Shown here: positions 28,734-39,315 of the stretch, piece after piece | Numbering within the stretch: position 1 is the first letter of the stretch | Layout of the letters: the number at the start of each line of letters is the position of its first letter | Source: Bacteroidota bacterium | GTDB taxonomy: Bacteria; Bacteroidota; Bacteroidia; Chitinophagales; Chitinophagaceae | Assembly (NCBI GenBank): GCA_947457075.1 | Contig: CANGUG010000005.1 | Location: 1 to 64,000 of the forward strand | Reading direction: 5' to 3' | DNA: 64,000 nucleotides | Notes under the pieces: generated by a model | Seen by the model: the letters and a program-made list of their open reading frames with translations, nothing else | What the model was told of the DNA's origin: nothing | Databases searched by the model: none | Program-made: the position numbers and the translations under genes

Positions 28734-29687
28734 TTATCTATTACCCAAATCAATTATTTTTTTAAATTCAGGATCATCCATATATTTCTCATAGGTACTT
28801 TTCTTGATCACATTCCCCTTCTTGTCAATTATAGCAAACGTTAATTTGCCATATCCTTCATTATCATAATAACGAATAATCACTTTACCATCAATAAACT
28901 TTCCAGGGTGGCCATCACCACCCCCTTCGTCGTTTGTACCATTATACAATGACCAATTCTTGCTGTTACGTTTTTTAGTATAGTATCTTTTATTTGTAAT
29001 ATTATTACCACTTTTATCAATAAAAGAAATATACTGATGATTGTATTCAACTACTGCTAAACCTTCGGAGAAAGGTCCTGCTAATGAAAATTTAAATGGA
29101 ATTGTTACATTACCATTTCTAGGATTTAAATATCCAAATTTATGATCATCATTCGAAGCTGCAATTAAACCCTCTGAAATTTCAGGATAATATAAACAAG
29201 CAGCATTATACCCAATTGAATATCCAAAAGGCGAACCTATACTATTACCCTGCTTATCGATAAGAATATATGAAGTACTACTCTGACTTACAATAGCCCT
29301 TCCATCTATGAATTGGGCAGGGAAACCATCACAATAAAAACCCCAATATTGGAAAATTGCGGGGATTACAATCTCAAATTTAGTGTTAATAAAACCATAA
29401 TTAAAGGAAGAACTATTTTCACTTGAATCATTTATTTCATAAAAAAGACATAACCCATCTTTAAAATAAGGCATTTCATCATCACAATATTCTGGATAAA
29501 AAAAAGTTGGGAGAATTAACAATTTGCCATTGCTATCCACGAACCCCATTTTATTAGAATCAACAAATGAACGTTTCCCTTCTGAAATCTTTCCATATTT
29601 GATCTCTTTTTCTTGAGAAAATGAATTATTAAAACACATTAATAAAATAAAAAAGCAAGAAGCTATTTTAAGAAAATATCGTTTCAT
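28734..29687 (-). CDS. Exported WG-repeat protein
   Basis: 317 aa with a signal peptide (MKRYFLKIASCFFILLMCFNNSFSQ). Several WG-type repeats are visible, each with a Gly-Phe/Tyr-hydrophobic pattern followed by a short D-x-x-G-x turn: MGFVDSNGKLLILPTFF, YGFINTKFEIVIPAIF, FGYLNPRNGNVTIPFKF, ISFIDKSGN, FAIIDKKGNVI. WG (KWG) proteins are common in Bacteroidota and their function is mostly unknown. The stop of the upstream VWA-OmpA gene is 5 nt away, so the two are likely co-transcribed. Confidence 0.85.
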   Translation of the reverse strand: MKRYFLKIASCFFILLMCFNNSFSQEKEIKYGKISEGKRSFVDSNKMGFVDSNGKLLILPTFFYPEYCDDEMPYFKDGLCLFYEINDSSENSSSFNYGFINTKFEIVIPAIFQYWGFYCDGFPAQFIDGRAIVSQSSTSYILIDKQGNSIGSPFGYSIGYNAACLYYPEISEGLIAASNDDHKFGYLNPRNGNVTIPFKFSLAGPFSEGLAVVEYNHQYISFIDKSGNNITNKRYYTKKRNSKNWSLYNGTNDEGGGDGHPGKFIDGKVIIRYYDNEGYGKLTFAIIDKKGNVIKKSTYEKYMDDPEFKKIIDLGNR

Positions 29688-29692
29688 ATACC

Positions 29693-31141
29693 TTATTTTT
29701 TCACCAATTCAATCTCAATTCTTCTATTCCTTGATCTATTCTCCTCCGTATCATTTGGTACATAAGGCATCGACTCCCCTCTTCCAAAAGCCTGTACCCT
29801 TTTTTGATCAATTCCAAAATTGACTAAGGCACGTTTAACAGCTTCGGCTCTTTTAATAGACAAATCTAAATTATAGTCCGAAGTACCTGCATTATCTGTA
29901 TGTCCAGTTATAATGATATTGTTATCAGAATTGCTTTTTAAATAATTAGCTATTTTTTTAACCTCCTCTAAATTTTTAGCATTCAAATTAGTCTTATCAA
30001 AATCAAAATTTAAATTCATTGCCAAGGTTTCTTGTAGTCCTTTCATAAATTTCTCCCCTGTTACCCTATTCCCTTTATCTGTGAAACCTTCAAAACGAAT
30101 TTTATCATAATCAAAACTACATGGCAGTAACCTTAAGTCGTAATAATGATTTAAGAGGAAGAGTTCATTATTCAATAAGTCCTTAAACTCAGATCGGTCA
30201 TAAATTAAAAAAAATAAGCCATTGGTTTCATTGGCGATACCTTTTAATAATTGCTCATCAGCGCCTCCTCCAAAGGCAATAGTAAAAACAGGAACATTCA
30301 TGGCTTTTGCCTTAGCCACCACTCCCTTTATATCCTGGACTTTTGATGAATTTTCATAACCGTCTGAAAATAAAATCACTAAGGGTCTATGTGCCGTATC
30401 TCCTTTCAATGAATCTAAGGACATGTTTAAAGCATCATAAATTGAAGTAGCACCCCCAAAACCCTCCATGCCTGTTTTTTGATAAAGTATTTTCTGAATT
30501 TCAGCGCTATCTTTTGATTTACCTTCAAAAGATATTTCAGAATCAAATTTTATGAGACTTATTTTATTCTTTGTCTCTGATTCTTTTATAGCCATGGAAA
30601 CCGCATCTTGTAAATCCACACAACGGTCATGCCCCATTGAACCACTATGGTCCAATACCATTGAAATGTGGTAGGGCCTCTTATCATCCACTTCAGTTAA
30701 TGTATATTTAGCAATATAACATGTGTCTTTTTCATTGATCATTTCAATTTTACTCAATGGCACTGATTTTCTAAACTTATAATAATTTCCTTTCCAGTCA
30801 GTTGGATAGGATAAGCGTATATTGATCTCCTTTTTAATTTTCTTAATGTAATATGCTGCTGTATTGTATTCAATTTTCGGAATAAATGTCGTATCTATTT
30901 TAAGTGCGGCCAATGGATTAGCAATAATTTTAGGTGCAGTCAAATTACTATATCCCTTTGGTGTCCGATCCACCGGATCAAAGGGCTCAATTGCTGGGCG
31001 AGTTTTGAAACTAAGTTGTTGCGTTGTTGGATTGGGCGATTCAATAACAGGACCCCCTGGATTACGCGGCATTATAAAAGCACAACCCTGAAAAATAATT
31101 AAGCAAACAACAAAAAACAGCCCCTTATTTCTGATCAACAT
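29693..31141 (-). CDS. VWA-domain, OmpA-domain lipoprotein
   Basis: 482 aa. An N-terminal lipoprotein signal (LIIFQGC, Cys20) is followed by a linker, a von Willebrand A domain with a complete MIDAS start (DHSGSMG, Asp164-Ser166-Ser168), and a C-terminal OmpA-like domain (about 385-482) with GHTDNAG and LSIKRAEAVKRAL. The OmpA domain should hold it to peptidoglycan, the lipid to a membrane, and the VWA domain would bind a protein partner through a metal. This combination suggests a cell-envelope scaffold or adhesion sensor; the partner is unknown. It heads a two-gene unit with the WG-repeat gene. Confidence 0.85.
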   Translation of the reverse strand: MLIRNKGLFFVVCLIIFQGCAFIMPRNPGGPVIESPNPTTQQLSFKTRPAIEPFDPVDRTPKGYSNLTAPKIIANPLAALKIDTTFIPKIEYNTAAYYIKKIKKEINIRLSYPTDWKGNYYKFRKSVPLSKIEMINEKDTCYIAKYTLTEVDDKRPYHISMVLDHSGSMGHDRCVDLQDAVSMAIKESETKNKISLIKFDSEISFEGKSKDSAEIQKILYQKTGMEGFGGATSIYDALNMSLDSLKGDTAHRPLVILFSDGYENSSKVQDIKGVVAKAKAMNVPVFTIAFGGGADEQLLKGIANETNGLFFLIYDRSEFKDLLNNELFLLNHYYDLRLLPCSFDYDKIRFEGFTDKGNRVTGEKFMKGLQETLAMNLNFDFDKTNLNAKNLEEVKKIANYLKSNSDNNIIITGHTDNAGTSDYNLDLSIKRAEAVKRALVNFGIDQKRVQAFGRGESMPYVPNDTEENRSRNRRIEIELVKK

Positions 31142-31157
31142 AACTTGTAAAATTAAA

Positions 31158-31697
31158 TTACTTAAGCATACTACTAGATTGTCTTAATCTTTCGGAATTA
31201 AAATTTTTAACCCAATTACCTTCATTACTATAAGTTATATCACGACTTTCCCCTCTTGTAGTTACATTACCACGACTATCTAAAATATCTTTCTCTAAAA
31301 TTCTAATTACCCTATTATTACTATAATAAGTTCTATGCTCATACCTGCTCACCACATTGGTATAATCAGTATAAACAAAAAGTAATTGTCCATTTCTAAT
31401 GTAAAATTTAACTGTTGCATCTAATTCCCAATCTTCAAACTTAGAAGTGATAATTGTATATCCACCCGGATAATTACATTTCTTGGTGGACTGCGGATAG
31501 CGCATATTAGTGCCCCCAATAACTTTATTAATTGTTTTTGAACCATTTTGGCAGCCTGTAGATTGACGATTACTCTCCATACTACTCACTTCATTGTACT
31601 GTCTGCGAATATTGGTCACTAAATCCTCTGTTGACTGTGCAATTAACTGATTAATAGATAATACAGAAAGCATTAAAAAGAAAACTAGCTTTTTCAT
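31158..31697 (-). CDS. Exported hypothetical protein
   Basis: 179 aa from the ATG at 31697, chosen because it starts an excellent signal peptide (MKKLVFFLMLSVLSINQLIAQ). An upstream in-frame start at 31769 would bury it behind 24 residues. The mature part is beta-rich with two Cys (TGCQNGS and KKCNYPGG) that could form a disulfide. No family recognised. It is 16 nt upstream of the VWA-OmpA gene on the same strand and divergent from the gene at 31783. Confidence 0.65.
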   Translation of the reverse strand: MKKLVFFLMLSVLSINQLIAQSTEDLVTNIRRQYNEVSSMESNRQSTGCQNGSKTINKVIGGTNMRYPQSTKKCNYPGGYTIITSKFEDWELDATVKFYIRNGQLLFVYTDYTNVVSRYEHRTYYSNNRVIRILEKDILDSRGNVTTRGESRDITYSNEGNWVKNFNSERLRQSSSMLK

Positions 31698-31782
31698 TGG
31701 GCAAAATTTTAAAAAATGGTTAAATTGTTTACTAATATAAAACATATTTTTCATATATTCACAATACAATAAATCCTATTTT

Positions 31783-32220
31783 ATGAATAAACTATTATTA
31801 AAATTGACGTTTTTTGCTTGCTTTGTAATGAGCATAGGCATAGTTAATGCCCAATCGATAGCTGACTTTAGGGTTAAAAATGCATATAATGAATCTGACC
31901 GTACAATGATGTTGGATATTTTAAGAGCTAATTTATACCAGGATTACAAACAGGAATTCATTTTTGAAGTAAACCACTTTTTAGTAGGGGGAGGTTACGC
32001 TTGGTTTATGGGAAAAGCAGAAAGAAGAGATGGAAGACAAATAAGGGTGCGTGATTACGATGACTGCTGTCATGTGGAAGCTTTATTTTCAAAGAGAGGA
32101 AATAAATGGTATATAGAAACATCAAACGCATTTAGTTCAGATGTTTGGTATATGGGATTAAGTTATAAATACCCTAGAGCCCCAAGAGCCATTTTTGACC
32201 GAGTAAGCCTAATGCGTTAA
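31783..32220 (+). CDS. Exported hypothetical protein
   Basis: 145 aa. The signal peptide ends near VNAQ (residue 24). The mature domain (YKQEFIFEVNHFLVGGGYAWFMGKAERR, DDCCHVEALFSKRGNKWYI) has a CC pair and alternating strands. It resembles small periplasmic proteins that often accompany peptidoglycan or SH3-like proteins, but no family is assigned. The peptidoglycan-amidase gene follows after 17 nt on the same strand. Confidence 0.6.
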   Translation: MNKLLLKLTFFACFVMSIGIVNAQSIADFRVKNAYNESDRTMMLDILRANLYQDYKQEFIFEVNHFLVGGGYAWFMGKAERRDGRQIRVRDYDDCCHVEALFSKRGNKWYIETSNAFSSDVWYMGLSYKYPRAPRAIFDRVSLMR

Positions 32221-32237
32221 TAATTTAAAAAGATCCG

Positions 32238-32936
32238 ATGTTCGACTTGAAAAATAAATTTATGAAAAGTAGTTTACTACTTTTCATTGTAAGTGGCTTA
32301 TCTATACCTAATGTAAAAGGGGCCTCCTTTGTAAAGGATAGTTCCATTCAAATTATTCAATTACCTATCAATTATTCAAAAGAAAGAATAAAATTAAGTA
32401 TTGAATACCTAAAATTAAGACATGGTATTACTCAATCAAGTCCAACAATAAACCCAAAAATTATTGTTTTGCACTATACCGATGGTGGCACCATTAAAAG
32501 TATTCACAATTACTTTAATCCAGCCACCATTGAAAATGCAAGACAACTCAATAAAAAAGTAAGCACTTTAAATGTGGGATCTCAATATTTGATTGATCGA
32601 GATGGTACAATTTATCAGCTAATGCCAGATACATTATTGGCAAGACATGCAATAGGGATAAACTATTGTGCCATTGGTGTTGAAAATATTGGAGGAGATA
32701 ATAATCCGCTCACCCAGGCCCAAGTGGTTGCCAATGCCAAGCTAGTGCGCTATTTAAGCAAAAAATATAAAATTGAATACCTAGTAGGACATTCCGAATA
32801 TACTGTATTTAGGAACACCCCTATTTGGAAAGAGACCGATCCGAAATACATCACTTATAAAAGTGATCCAGGCAAAAAATTCATGGAAGGGGTAAGAGCA
32901 CTCACTAAGGATTTAGGATTAAAAGCAAAACCCTAA
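32238..32936 (+). CDS. N-acetylmuramoyl-L-alanine amidase, Amidase_2/PGRP type
   Basis: 232 aa, exported: signal peptide from the second Met (MKSSLLLFIVSGLSIPNVKG), so the true start may be the ATG at 32262. Zinc ligands of the AmpD/PGRP family are visible: His79 (VLHYT), His185 (VGHSEY) and Asp210 (SDPGKKF); the IGVENIGG strand (Glu149) is also typical. It cleaves peptidoglycan stem peptides from the glycan. Preceded by a small exported gene at 31783. It is unrelated in fold to the AmiC-type enzyme at 5765. Confidence 0.88.
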   Translation: MFDLKNKFMKSSLLLFIVSGLSIPNVKGASFVKDSSIQIIQLPINYSKERIKLSIEYLKLRHGITQSSPTINPKIIVLHYTDGGTIKSIHNYFNPATIENARQLNKKVSTLNVGSQYLIDRDGTIYQLMPDTLLARHAIGINYCAIGVENIGGDNNPLTQAQVVANAKLVRYLSKKYKIEYLVGHSEYTVFRNTPIWKETDPKYITYKSDPGKKFMEGVRALTKDLGLKAKP

Positions 32937-33752
32937 TTACAATTCCTTAATTTTTTCCCAATTCGATTGAGGTGCTTCCTCGTCGGCATAGGCTTTAAAA
33001 ATTTGAAGCTTAGTGCCTTTTTGAATCATATAAAAATAAGTACCTCCACCGCCATACCAGGCACCACAGGCTTCTAAAGCAGTTTTTGGTATTTTTCTTA
33101 CATCGTAATTGCTTTTCTCAATAGTGGTCGCAGAGCCATATATAGTATCCAATTTTATTTTTTTGTTGTTATATTCAATATAAACAACAGTTTTTGATAT
33201 CCCTGCTGCATCTTCCGCTAATTCCTCAAAAAAGAATTTAGCATCCATTGTATTGTTTGAAATCGAAGTACTAGGATTCGTACCTGTTTTACGATAGGAC
33301 TTTTTAAACGCTAAATAATCATTACGGTATTTGGCAAATGCTGCTTGATTCTTGTACTTTAATCCAATAATCCAGTTATCCCCCGAATTCACATCAACCG
33401 TTTCCTGATAGGTTCTTTCATAACTATCGTCTTTCGCACTGATTGTCCAGTATTTAATTAAGCTGGATCCCCCCTTTTGTAATTCAACTTGGGATTGCTT
33501 TTCATTGGATCTTACCAAGATATCATTTGCAACACCACTCGTTTGTGGTGAAAAAATATAGAACTCTACTAAATTATCTGGAGAAGAAAAGAAAACACTT
33601 TCTAAACTCATTTCTAAAGTGCCAGGAGCACCATGTGCTTTAAAACTTGTGGGATATTTTATTTCAAATCCAGTACCACGGAAAGTGTTTAATTGAGCAG
33701 TGGCCTGTAATGTAAACAAAACGGCCACTGCTATAATTATTTTAAACTTCAT
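32937..33752 (-). CDS. Exported hypothetical protein, possibly two-domain
   Basis: 271 aa with a signal peptide (MKFKIIIAVAVLFTLQATAQ). The first half (about 21-155) reads as a PsbP-like fold (FEIKYPTSFKAHG, VEFYIFSPQ, then YKNQAAFAKYRNDYLAFKKSYRK), a pattern common in exported proteins of unknown role. The second half (about 165-271) begins FFEELAEDAAG and ends in KLQIFKAYADEEAP. No enzyme motif. Convergent with, and abutting, the amidase gene. Confidence 0.6.
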   Translation of the reverse strand: MKFKIIIAVAVLFTLQATAQLNTFRGTGFEIKYPTSFKAHGAPGTLEMSLESVFFSSPDNLVEFYIFSPQTSGVANDILVRSNEKQSQVELQKGGSSLIKYWTISAKDDSYERTYQETVDVNSGDNWIIGLKYKNQAAFAKYRNDYLAFKKSYRKTGTNPSTSISNNTMDAKFFFEELAEDAAGISKTVVYIEYNNKKIKLDTIYGSATTIEKSNYDVRKIPKTALEACGAWYGGGGTYFYMIQKGTKLQIFKAYADEEAPQSNWEKIKEL

Positions 33753-33799
33753 AATTCAATTATTTTCACTACAATATAGTAAAAACAATAATGATATGA

Positions 33800-36049
<2,250 letters not shown>

Positions 36050-36136
36050 CTATGCATTATCTACTTACAATTCACGGAAAAATTATTGTTTAAGTAAAAT
36101 CTGAAAATAAATGAAGATTTTCAACAAAAGAAAATA

Positions 36137-36586
36137 CTATTGCTCCCCTACAATTTTACTTGTACTGCGGTATAAATAATTTTCATAAATATGTCTGCGG
36201 GCAAATCGATCGGGTGTATCTGAGTTCACCAGCTTTACATAAATAGCTTTGGGAACACCATAATATTCATATTCATTGCCATCAGAAAATACTACGCGTA
36301 AAATTTCAGATTTAAATTCAAAATCATCAATACTTGCTTGGGTAATTGTAGCAGTATATTCATTAATAGTTGCCGCATGTGTTTCCGCATGCACACTCAC
36401 TAAAAAATGATAAGAAGCAATTAACTTGGTTGACTTTTCTTCGGCCAATTTTTTGGACTCCTCGCTATCCTGAAATTTATCAGGATGCCACTCCATCATA
36501 ATCTTACGATAAACCTTCTTTAAATCACTTAAAGTTGCTTTTTCATCAACCCCTAAAATGGCTCTATGTCTTTCAATTCGCTTCAT
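36137..36586 (-). CDS. J-domain and KTSC-domain fusion protein
   Basis: 149 aa, no signal peptide. Residues 1-70 form a J domain with HPDKF (HPD at 34-36), which would stimulate a DnaK-type Hsp70. Residues about 85-141 match the KTSC fold (SEILRVVFSDGNEYEYYGVP then DRFARRHIYENYLYR). KTSC domains occur in small proteins and in lysyl-tRNA synthetase C-termini, with no firm function. A J domain fused to KTSC suggests that a specific client is handed to DnaK; this is inference. It lies between katG and the T9SS operon with its own start. Confidence 0.8.
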   Translation of the reverse strand: MKRIERHRAILGVDEKATLSDLKKVYRKIMMEWHPDKFQDSEESKKLAEEKSTKLIASYHFLVSVHAETHAATINEYTATITQASIDDFEFKSEILRVVFSDGNEYEYYGVPKAIYVKLVNSDTPDRFARRHIYENYLYRSTSKIVGEQ

Positions 36587-36616
36587 TATTGTAAATTAAG
36601 GCGCGAAAGTACAACT

Positions 36617-38389
36617 TTATTGTTTATTTGTCTCGTATATCAAGGCCTGATTGGAGGACTTGTTTTTTTTAATTAATTCCCAATCCGTGTCTTTCACATC
36701 ACTCAACATAATTTCAGCACGTCGGTTAATTCGTTGACTTTTAACCGATTTGGCATTTAATTGAGCAGCACAAGGTTGAACAAGGAATTTATTTCCATAT
36801 CCTTTAAATAGTATTTTATCTGCTTTAACACCTTGTTTCACTAAGTAGGCTTTCACCGACTTTCCTCTTTTATCAGATAACCCGTAGTTATAATTCTCAG
36901 AACCAAAGCAATCCGTAAAGGCCCCAATTACTAAATAACGATCTGGGAACCTTTGATATACTTTTAATAAACTGTCTAAAATAACTTGCTCTCCTTTTGT
37001 AATGATCGCTTTGTTGAAATCATAGTGTACAATGAACTTTGTATTTAACCCCAAGGCATTTAAACTATCCTGTCTTCTTTTTTCTAAATCTACTTCATCC
37101 TCTTTTTTAGTAGGGCCATTAATGAAAGACACATAATCAAAATTGGTTTGATTTGGCACGGTACTTATGGTAAAGTTTTCTTGTAATTGATCGCCATTAA
37201 GCGTTGTGAATTCATAGTTTCTATTAGGCTTTCCGGTAAAAGTAAAAGTAGCTGTATTAGTTGTTACTAAAGAATCAATCACCAACCCTGTATCTCCGTC
37301 TTTATATACTAACCCATGGTTAGGCACTAAACTACTATCCTGTCTAAATTTTAAGACGCTTTTAATGGGGAATGAAATAGGTGCATAATCAATACCAAAA
37401 ACATCATAATGACCGTTTCTATTACTTGTTAAAAAATAGGAATTGCCCGATTTCTTTAAACTAATTTCATCGGTATTGGTGTTCACAGGATAGCCAATAT
37501 TTTTTGTTTCATTGTTACCATTTCGTAAATAATAGTAAACATCGAAACCACCTAATCCGCCTTCTTTATCGGAACTAAAAAACAAACTATCCTTATCAAT
37601 AAATGGTGAAATGTCGTTTTTAGGCGTATTCACTTCATTTACTGGAATTGGTGTGTTGCCATAATTTTCACCTTCTTTATTTACATAGTATATGTCATAC
37701 CCCCCTTTACCACCCATTTTATTACTTGCAAAATATAATTTAGCCTCTTGTTGGTCAATATATGGATATAAGTAATCGGCATTCTTATCCTTGAAAATAA
37801 TTTTACGTTTTTGTCTTAATTTTCCATTAATCACATATGCACGCCATAGTTCCCAATGTTCAATGCCATTGAATATGTTTTTTCTTTTCTTGGCCCAAAC
37901 CAATAAGCTGCTACTATCATCATATGAGAAAGCTTGATCGGTTGAGAAAAGTAAGAACTCTTTTTCTACGCGATTGAACTTAGACTTTAAGGTTCTATAA
38001 TTAACCAATATATCATTATCATTACTAGTAGGTGCAGTGTAATCGTCATTGTTGCCAAAATAAATATATTTCAACTTTCGCTTACTACTTGAATCCAAAT
38101 TCTTTTCATCCTCAATTAGCTTAAACTTTGGATCTTTTGTCCAATATACCCTATTATATTGTTGTTTACTTCCCCACAATGGCCTGTTGGAAATATACAA
38201 TAAACCCCCCTTATAAATATTTGGGCTAAACTCATTAGCGCCTGTGTTGATAGTTAACTTTTGATTTAAGAAATCCAATGAATCTCTTACCAATAATTTA
38301 TTGTTTTGTGCAATACCATTGACTGCACTTATGAATACGATTACTACAACAGCAATTCCTTTAATAAATTTATTTAAATTATATTTCAT
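36617..38389 (-). CDS. PD40-repeat and OmpA-domain protein (PorE-like, T9SS-linked)
   Basis: 590 aa with a signal peptide (ends near GIAQ). PD40/WD40-like blades are visible: YPYIDQQEAKLYFASN, ISPFIDKDSLFFSSD, both followed by a G-Y/F-D-I/V-Y-Y strand. A C-terminal OmpA domain (about 455-570) has GAFTDCFG and NYGLSDKRGKSVKAYL. PorE-type proteins (TPR, PD40, OmpA) anchor T9SS components to peptidoglycan; this one lacks recognisable TPRs. It starts 2 nt after the PorP/SprF stop and is the last gene of the adhesin operon. Confidence 0.85.
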   Translation of the reverse strand: MKYNLNKFIKGIAVVVIVFISAVNGIAQNNKLLVRDSLDFLNQKLTINTGANEFSPNIYKGGLLYISNRPLWGSKQQYNRVYWTKDPKFKLIEDEKNLDSSSKRKLKYIYFGNNDDYTAPTSNDNDILVNYRTLKSKFNRVEKEFLLFSTDQAFSYDDSSSLLVWAKKRKNIFNGIEHWELWRAYVINGKLRQKRKIIFKDKNADYLYPYIDQQEAKLYFASNKMGGKGGYDIYYVNKEGENYGNTPIPVNEVNTPKNDISPFIDKDSLFFSSDKEGGLGGFDVYYYLRNGNNETKNIGYPVNTNTDEISLKKSGNSYFLTSNRNGHYDVFGIDYAPISFPIKSVLKFRQDSSLVPNHGLVYKDGDTGLVIDSLVTTNTATFTFTGKPNRNYEFTTLNGDQLQENFTISTVPNQTNFDYVSFINGPTKKEDEVDLEKRRQDSLNALGLNTKFIVHYDFNKAIITKGEQVILDSLLKVYQRFPDRYLVIGAFTDCFGSENYNYGLSDKRGKSVKAYLVKQGVKADKILFKGYGNKFLVQPCAAQLNAKSVKSQRINRRAEIMLSDVKDTDWELIKKNKSSNQALIYETNKQ

Positions 38390-38391
38390 AA

Positions 38392-39315
38392 CTAGTAAAT
38401 CTTATAGTTTTTCTTGTTTGGAAATAAATGTCCAAATTCTACTCTTAAAAACAATTCATTGGTATTTGGTCTTTTAAAAGGCATATCATAGGCATAACCT
38501 ACTCTAAACTGCGGTGTTAATTGTAATTCTGCCATACCTAATACCGACTCACCTGTTCGATAAGATGCACCAACACCAACCATATTCTTTAACCAGATAT
38601 TTGCGTTAAAATCAGTTTGAATAGGCGCCCCACTTACTAATTTTAATAATACTGATGGTTTTACTGTAACATCATCATTAATATCAAATGAATATCCAGA
38701 GGTTAAAAAATAATGCACTTCATTTACTTGGTATAAACTTGAATCAGATTTATAATTTTGAACCTTCGAAAAAGTAATCACATCAGGAGCAGATAAACCT
38801 GCAAAAAAATGATCGTCATTATAATAAATACCCGCACCTGCTAAAGGAACAATTCTATTAAAATTATTGGCATAAGCTGCATCATAAGCACTTACACGTC
38901 CTAAATTTACATTGGTAAGCATTTTCCTGTCATTGTAAAAACCTCCTTTTAATCCAAGACTTAAAACACCTTTATCTGAAACTGGAAACTTAAGATTATA
39001 AAATAAATTAAGCCCTGTCCTTTGAATGACATTCACATATTTATCATCAAATAACTGAATACCTAAACCTACTTTTTTATTTTCAGTAGGCATATCAAAT
39101 GTAATGGACTTTGTTGTGGGTGCTCCAGGCATTCCAGCCCATTGTTCTCTCCAAATAAAAGCCAAACTAGGTACACTTCTATTTCCAGCATACGCAGGGT
39201 TAATATTGGTCATATTGTACATGTACTGCGAATACATGGGCATAGATTGACCGTACCCATTTACTTGTACAATGACAAATAACCCTACTACTATTTGTTT
39301 AATATATTTTTTCAT
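38392..39315 (-). CDS. PorP/SprF-family outer-membrane protein
   Basis: 307 aa with a signal peptide (ending YGQS, about residue 23) and the family start MPMYSQYMYNMTNINPAYAG. It is a beta-barrel outer-membrane protein of the PorP/SprF family. In Flavobacterium johnsoniae SprF is needed for secretion and attachment of its neighbouring adhesin SprB; the same partnership is inferred here. The gene begins immediately after the adhesin stop and ends 2 nt before the OmpA gene, so the three are co-translated. Confidence 0.93.
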   Translation of the reverse strand: MKKYIKQIVVGLFVIVQVNGYGQSMPMYSQYMYNMTNINPAYAGNRSVPSLAFIWREQWAGMPGAPTTKSITFDMPTENKKVGLGIQLFDDKYVNVIQRTGLNLFYNLKFPVSDKGVLSLGLKGGFYNDRKMLTNVNLGRVSAYDAAYANNFNRIVPLAGAGIYYNDDHFFAGLSAPDVITFSKVQNYKSDSSLYQVNEVHYFLTSGYSFDINDDVTVKPSVLLKLVSGAPIQTDFNANIWLKNMVGVGASYRTGESVLGMAELQLTPQFRVGYAYDMPFKRPNTNELFLRVEFGHLFPNKKNYKIY

